DNA from: Guadua angustifolia
Lineage: Eukaryota > Streptophyta > Magnoliopsida > Poales > Poaceae
NCBI GenBank assembly: GCA_036346375.1
Contig: CM070515.1
Coordinates: forward strand, 13,724,423 to 13,788,422
Direction: 5' to 3'
DNA: 64,000 nucleotides
Numbering within the stretch: position 1 is the stretch's first letter; each line of letters opens with the position of its first letter. Below the pieces are notes generated by a model that made no database searches, was not told the DNA's origin, and worked only from the letters and a program-made list of their open reading frames with translations. Below, one piece after another: positions 58,986 through 64,000 of this stretch. The position numbers and the translations under genes were made by a program.

Positions 58986-61900
58986 TCAACTCATTTTGAG
59001 ACATGAGAAGAAAATGCTACAACCCCACATCTTGGATGCACTTTCTGCTTTCGAGTCTCCAGTGGAGACCTTCCCTTGACACCAAGGAACCCTTGCTGCT
59101 TTCTTTTTGCCTGTGTGCTTGATCTTGGCCTGCTCCACCAGCTCCAGAATCGCTTCTACTTTTTCCTTGCTGATTGGCTTTTCGAAGTAAGAAGCTAATT
59201 GCTCAAATAAATCATCATGTGAGTGATCATTCATTGATTTTTTTTGTGGTGCTTGTGGTGATAGGCTATTGAGCTTTGATGCCAGTAACTCTTGAGCTAG
59301 CTGAATTGAACCCTTGTTGGCTCCTATTCTTGTTTTGTTTTTTTGTTGCTATTCTGGAACTTTTCCTTAGGGTGTATCCTCTAGAAGGGGTACCTTGGTT
59401 CGTCGAATTGGAATGGTGCAGCCTATTGAGGTTTGGGGGTGTTTGAATGATGGGAGCTTCTGGATTGCTAGCTACTGCACTTATAAACTCATCTAGCCCC
59501 TCCTGCTCACTTGTTGTGTTGTGCTCTGAATTGTGAGAGTCATGGACTGTCAACGAAGGAGGATGTGGTGTTGACTGAGTTTCTTCCATTCCTAAAGGTT
59601 CTGGAGCCTGGAGTACAACAGCTTGCAGTGCTGTTGGTGATAAGGTTTCCGGTACAATTTTTCCTGGGGCATTAGTTTCTGGTGTTAACGTTTCATCCGT
59701 TGAGATGTCTGGGGTTCTATTTTCGATCCGTGTTGACTGTGGCGATAAAGTTTGACTATTTTGAGCTTGCTGCTCTACTAGGCTATTGTGATGTGTCTGC
59801 CAATCAGAGGTTGATTTCGCTAGGGAGTCCTTATCCACTTCGTCGGACAGAGTGAAGATAGGTGGCTCAGTAGCCCGGCTAACTAGTTGGACATGCCCAG
59901 CCGGCAAGTTAGGAGTCTGAATCACCTGTTGCACCTGCAGAGCGACTACCGGGCCGATCATACCGCTGTCAAGCCTATTAGCCCAGGCCAGCAGAGGGCA
60001 AGAAGATGACTTCCTAGATGAATCAACTGTGGTCTCAGCTGAGAGCGCATGGATGAGGAGATCACCGAGTCTTGTTGGCCCTCCCCCGACCCCCCTTGGA
60101 ATTTCTTTTGCTCTGGCGAAGCCTCCTGCGCAGTTGGGTGTTGGACGGGCAACACCATGCGCCTAGGCTCCCCATTTGGGACGGCATGAGCACCTAGTTG
60201 ACAGTGTAGAATGTGATCACCGATTTGGGAGTTGTGCACAGTGCTATTGCCCACCCGGGTACTGGAAACAGTGTTTGCTTCTACCTGGGTTGAGTGGAGC
60301 TCTAGCTCTAGTTCTATGGGATAGCTAGGGGTGTTTTTCCTGAATATCTATGCAACAATATTCCTTCACTTGAGAGTGGAACTGGGGAGACTTGAGAGTG
60401 CCGATTCAACTGGGAGGAGAGGAAAGCTACACCATTTTGACATACCTGAGCTCCCAGCTGAACGGAGACCTCCGAGCAGTTGGACGCGCCTCTTGAGCCT
60501 TTCTGGTTGTTCTTCTGGACGATGGCTTTCTCCCTGACTTCTCCTGGGGCTGGCACTGGGAGTGCCAGAGGACAATCGACCGGCACCGGGAGCACCAGCG
60601 GATGGGCAAAAGTCACTTTTTTACCTGGCATCCCCCGGCTAGCTTTCTTTTGCATTCAGCGGTCTTTGTTATCGCGATCTTTATACGTTGTCGGGAAGAG
60701 CAGTTCTGTAAGCGTCTTGATGCCGATCCCGCCAGGCCACGCCATGATGAGCTTTGACAGTCCTCCACCCCCCTTTGCATCTGGAGTCACGCATCCACGC
60801 TGACACACTGCGGTGTCTGCGCATGCTTCGGCGACGGTCGATGTAGTCGTTGTCGTCGTCATGGTCGTCATGGTGCCGGTGGTGAGTGTCGTCCCTGCCT
60901 CTTCTCAGATCAGCGCGATCTCTCCGCTCTCCCACCTCGTCCGGGGCCCCATAGGCCCAGACGAACTCCCGACGGTGCTTGCGGTTGGGAGGTCCGCCCA
61001 AACCACCACGACCGCGGAGGAAGGAGAGGTCTTCGACGATCTCTAGGTGATTGCGCAGGTTGTACACTTGCCCTCTCTTCAAATTGGTTGGTTCGTCGTA
61101 TTGTAGTACCACTTGGGGGAGAGAAATGTTGGTTGGAGGGAGTTCCCTGTCAGGCTCACTTATTTCGGAATGCCACAAGGATCCGAGCACCAAGCCCATA
61201 GATCAAAGGATCTTGTGCGCTCCCTCCTTCTGGTACTCTCTTGCACATAGTGGATAGCGTAGCTACTCCCCAACACTCTTGCCGCCACTTCTTCACTCCA
61301 ACAGTGCACCGGGACTCCCTCCACACGGACTTTCAAGTGGTATTCAAAGTTGACATTTGTCGCAGAAGCTGCTTTCGGACCATGATGACAAACTTGAAAT
61401 CATTTGCTTAGTGCTGAGTGACGAGTTCACGACCCTCCTCCTGACTGCTGACTCTGAAAAGATGATGAGGAACTGCTCTGGAAAGTGCTTGAGGAGTTGA
61501 AAGTCGCCGTGGCCGAGGTTGAATCTCTCTCGCAGCATGCCGCTCACCGTGAACGACTCCACGTCATGGCTGTTTCCTTTGAACCAGCACACTGCCGCCC
61601 GATCGATGAGTTCGTCCCGGCGGTGCTTGATCGGACCAGTAGTCGTGATGGTGCAGCATGCCTTAGCCGGCCTGGCCCTAGGGTCACCAGGATATCTGGT
61701 CGACATGCCTCTTCCCTCACGGACAGCCTCACAATATGATTTGTGTTGGTTGCTTTGATTCTTCGTGGGTGAAAGCTCGGATGTTTGTTGAGGTCGAGCT
61801 GCAAGCCTCCCTCTCGATTTATTTGAATCTTCTGTGCTGCTTCTTGCGCTTGGGCAATGAATGGCCTTGTGTCCAGAATGGAGGCATTTCCAACATCTTG

Positions 61901-62724
61901 CCGGACTCCTACAGGAACCAGCGAAGTGTTCCAATGAAAAACAATTAAAGCACCGTCCTGACAATTTCTGCTTGAAGAAGTCTGAGCCGGTGAGACGTTG
62001 CGTCGGTTGTTCCGATGCTATTGCTGGAGATGAATGCTCTTGATTCTTCCGCCACTAGTAATGGGGCTTGACCCTCACCCATCCATCTGCTTCCTCTTTT
62101 GGAGCATTGGGCTTCAATTCCCGCAGGACAGGCAAGCTTGCCTTCGGGTTTGAGGGGGCTTTCTTCGGGAGAGGATTCTTGAAGGTCTGCTGGATCTGCT
62201 GTGTGCCCGCTCGTTGTCTGCCGGGTCTTCGGTGCGGCCACTCTGCCTCTCGATCGCCGAGATCCTCCACTTGAGCCCATTTCTCTTTCTCGGTGGCTGG
62301 GATTCTGGGTCTGAAAGTCTCTCCAGCGGCAATCGCCATTGAATGCTTCCTCGAGCAAAAGCCTTCAATGCCACCGCCCCTCGGTTGAAGGCTGTCTTTT
62401 CTGCCTTTACTCCTTCTTTCTCTGAGGCCAGCCGAAGCTCTTTAATCCTTCCATCTTCTAGGTCTGCCGAGGTTTGTATTCCGGTTTGCAGGGATTGAAT
62501 GTGTTGTGGATTCTCCAGTCTTGACCAAGCCGAAGGGGGTGGATCTTCCCCCAAATCCACCGAGACAGCCTTTTCGCCTGCATCCATCTGACCACTTCTC
62601 TCTCGATCATCATGAAGGTTGCGGAGTGATTTCTGCCCCGGGGAAAGCAGATCAGCGTGTGGGGATTCCAGATCTGGGGTTGGATTGGTAGCATTGTTGG
62701 GGGATTGGGCGGGATCTGTGGCAT
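58986..62724 (-). pseudogene. LINE ORF1 (gag-like, zinc knuckles), frame-broken
   Basis: Minus-strand pieces line up in order. An N-terminal low-complexity part (62724-62055) comes first. The motif DGWVRVKP follows, and then the nucleic-acid-binding knuckles CFNCFSLEHFAGSC and CWKCLHSGHKAIHC (61964-61344), each CX2CX4HX4C. Next come VNFEYHLKVRVEGVPVHCWS, then WSEEVAARVLGS and KRGQVYNLRNHLEIVEDLSF. A serine/threonine/proline-rich section (59961-59266) ends in SRGYTLRKSSRIATKK, and a short tail (59234-58986) closes it. This order, ahead of the endonuclease of ORF2, is the ORF1 of grass L1-type LINEs, which coats the RNA. At least four frame changes or stops break it. Confidence 0.85.
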
Positions 62725-62977
62725 TAGGGTAGTTTGGGGGCGATAGAAGCGCGAAGGCGCATTCTGTGCATTAAAGCTGCATTCTGGATATTGAATTATC
62801 TTGTTTGTCGAACTTTTTGCAGATCACCAGCAAGATCCCGATCCCAATCCCAAAATGCTTCTGTAAGTTTTCTTAACGATACTTTATCAAATCTATTTTT
62901 GTAACTTACTCTAGCTATTTCTGCTGATTTATGGTGTTGATGTAATATAACCCTTATATGGTGCTGATTTAGCATTG
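62725..62977. other. Probable LINE 5' flank, no gene seen
   Basis: The 5' limit of the LINE could not be fixed. This short stretch shows no domain and ends at the solo-LTR target duplication. Confidence 0.35.
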
Positions 62978-63029
62978 ACGGCTGTCGGCGTACTTTATGC
63001 CAGGGTTCCCTCTCTACCGCAGATAAGTA

Positions 63030-63312
63030 AGACCACGTGGCGGCTAACGGAGCGGTGGGCAATCGAGCCCTCTCGCCGGCGGCGGCCACGTGGCGGCTTT
63101 GGCGGCGAGTGGCGTCGAGCCCCTCTCGCCGGGTGTCGGCCCACGTGGCGGCCTAGCGAGCAGGCGGGCGGATCAGACCCCTCTCATTGAGTGAACGGCT
63201 CACATGGCGGCCTGGCGAGCAGGCGAGCGATCAGGCTCCTCTCGCCGGGCGCCGGTCCACGTGGCGGCCTGGCAAGTAGGCGGGCGATCAGGCCCTATTC
63301 GCCAGGCCACGC
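63030..63312 (+). repeat. G-box-bearing tandem repeats in the solo LTR
   Basis: Five units of 53-59 bases each start with CACGTGGCGGC or a one-base variant (63034, 63087, 63142, 63201 as CACATGG, 63258). They continue with GGCGAGCAGGCGGGCGATCA and CCCCTCTCGCCGGGC-type sequence. CACGTGGC is the core of G-box/ABRE sites bound by bZIP factors. The array lies about 300 bases before the LTR TATA box, where an LTR enhancer is expected. Confidence 0.8.
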
Positions 63313-63589
63313 AGACGACGAAAAGAATGAGAAGGAGGCTTCGCCTCGAAGTCTCCTTCCCCTAACACGCTGTGTCAGAGCCATTGATTGCGAAGAATTC
63401 TGCTGTCGACACGACAACGGTCCATTCCTCTGACACCTCACACCTAACCCGTCGCAGAAATGTCACATCGGGCGAACTCATAAAGCGACATTAAATGAGG
63501 CTTGAGGGACAGGACTACAATGATGGGTGTAATAAATGAATTGTAGACCAGTATGATGTCACCTTCTCACCTACCCGAGCTAGCCCAGT

Positions 63590-63600
63590 CTATATAAGGG
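63590..63600 (+). promoter_or_regulatory. TATA box of the solo LTR
   Basis: CTATATAAGGG precedes a purine-rich stretch (GAGAAGGAGAACGAAC). It would start transcripts reading rightward out of the window. Confidence 0.65.
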
Positions 63601-64000
63601 AACTCTGGTGCATGGAGAATGGGGACCGAATCCAAGAGAACCCGAGCGAACTAAGACTTAGAGAGAAGGAGAACGAACTGAAAAAAGCATTGTAACCAAC
63701 TCAATATATATCAACAAAGATCTAGCAGGACGTAGGGCTATTACCCACATTGGGGCTCGAACCTGGGCACATCGCTGTGTTCTTTGATCTGTTGACCCTC
63801 GGGATCCCTCGCGCGAGAGCCATTAGGGTGTCCGACCGCGAAGATGCCCTCTAACGAACCTTAATCTCCGTTTGGGAGAAACCCCGTCCGTTGACAGGGT
63901 CCTGTCCGGCGAAATACGCCGACAACGGCCAAGCAATTGCTCTTACACTAACTAATCCAATTGCATTTTCAGGCCAAATCAGAATAAAATGAATGTGATT

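Larger units (their letters stand above)
62983..63924 (+). mobile_element. Complete solo LTR, 942 bases
   Basis: It begins TGTCGGCGTA and ends TACGCCGACA, a perfect 10-base inverted repeat. ACGGC flanks both sides (62978-62982, 63925-63929). No internal retrotransposon sequence lies next to it, so one LTR is left after recombination between the two. It carries a TATA box, TATATAAGGG at 63591-63600, and the phrase TTGGGGCTCGAACCTGGGCA (63752-63771) typical of grass Gypsy LTRs. The family was not named with certainty. Confidence 0.93.

Overview
The window looks like nuclear DNA of a grass (Poaceae). It has short genes in long AT-rich spacers, a GT-AG intron, dense Stowaway- and Tourist-type MITEs, grass-type LTR, CACTA, hAT, Mutator-like and LINE elements, and a fragment of the grass-expanded MATH-BTB family. 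The species cannot be settled from the sequence. Nothing suggests a bacterial, organellar or viral origin.

Only two genes look intact. One, on the minus strand at 26988-27356, is a single-exon SIAMESE-RELATED type cyclin-dependent kinase inhibitor. The other, on the plus strand at 46717-48025, has two exons and encodes an OXIDATIVE STRESS 3-like nuclear protein. They lie 19 kb apart with no sign of joint regulation. Recognisable but broken coding sequences are a BTB-domain fragment (6820-7296), the chromodomain tail of a Tekay/Del-type Gypsy polyprotein (about 3759-3902), a CACTA transposase (16757-18866), an internally deleted Mutator-like protein (55018-55789), a 5'-inverted LINE (45655-46168) and a LINE missing its 3' half (57108-62724).

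Layout: 1-2.8 kb holds the end of an hAT-type repeat and a 1.4 kb degenerate tandem array. A 2.8 kb Gypsy LTR occupies 3.9-6.7 kb. From 6.8 to 13 kb come the BTB fragment, MITEs, an hAT element with a tRNA-like segment and a large foldback. A CACTA element next to a 1.5 kb hAT element fills 14.9-19.8 kb. From 20 to 28.3 kb are MITEs and the kinase inhibitor gene. A non-coding LTR-retrotransposon stretch with a palindrome-bearing repeat lies at 28.3-31.5 kb. Minisatellites, a Mutator-like MITE and nested hAT elements fill 32-40 kb. MITEs, the inverted LINE and the OXS3-like gene lie at 40.8-48 kb. hAT, CACTA and Mutator-like elements cover 48.8-56.7 kb, followed by the long LINE and a complete solo LTR at 62983-63924.

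No single new functional system is evident. The best candidates for something undescribed are the repeat around the core CAACACATGC, whose flanking arms change together to keep a dyad; the nested tandem array at 1.4-2.8 kb; a set of hAT elements that share a terminus but carry different short subterminal words; and a solo LTR with five G-box-type repeats. Element boundaries rest on target-site duplications and terminal repeats read by eye. Protein families were recognised by motif, without database searches.
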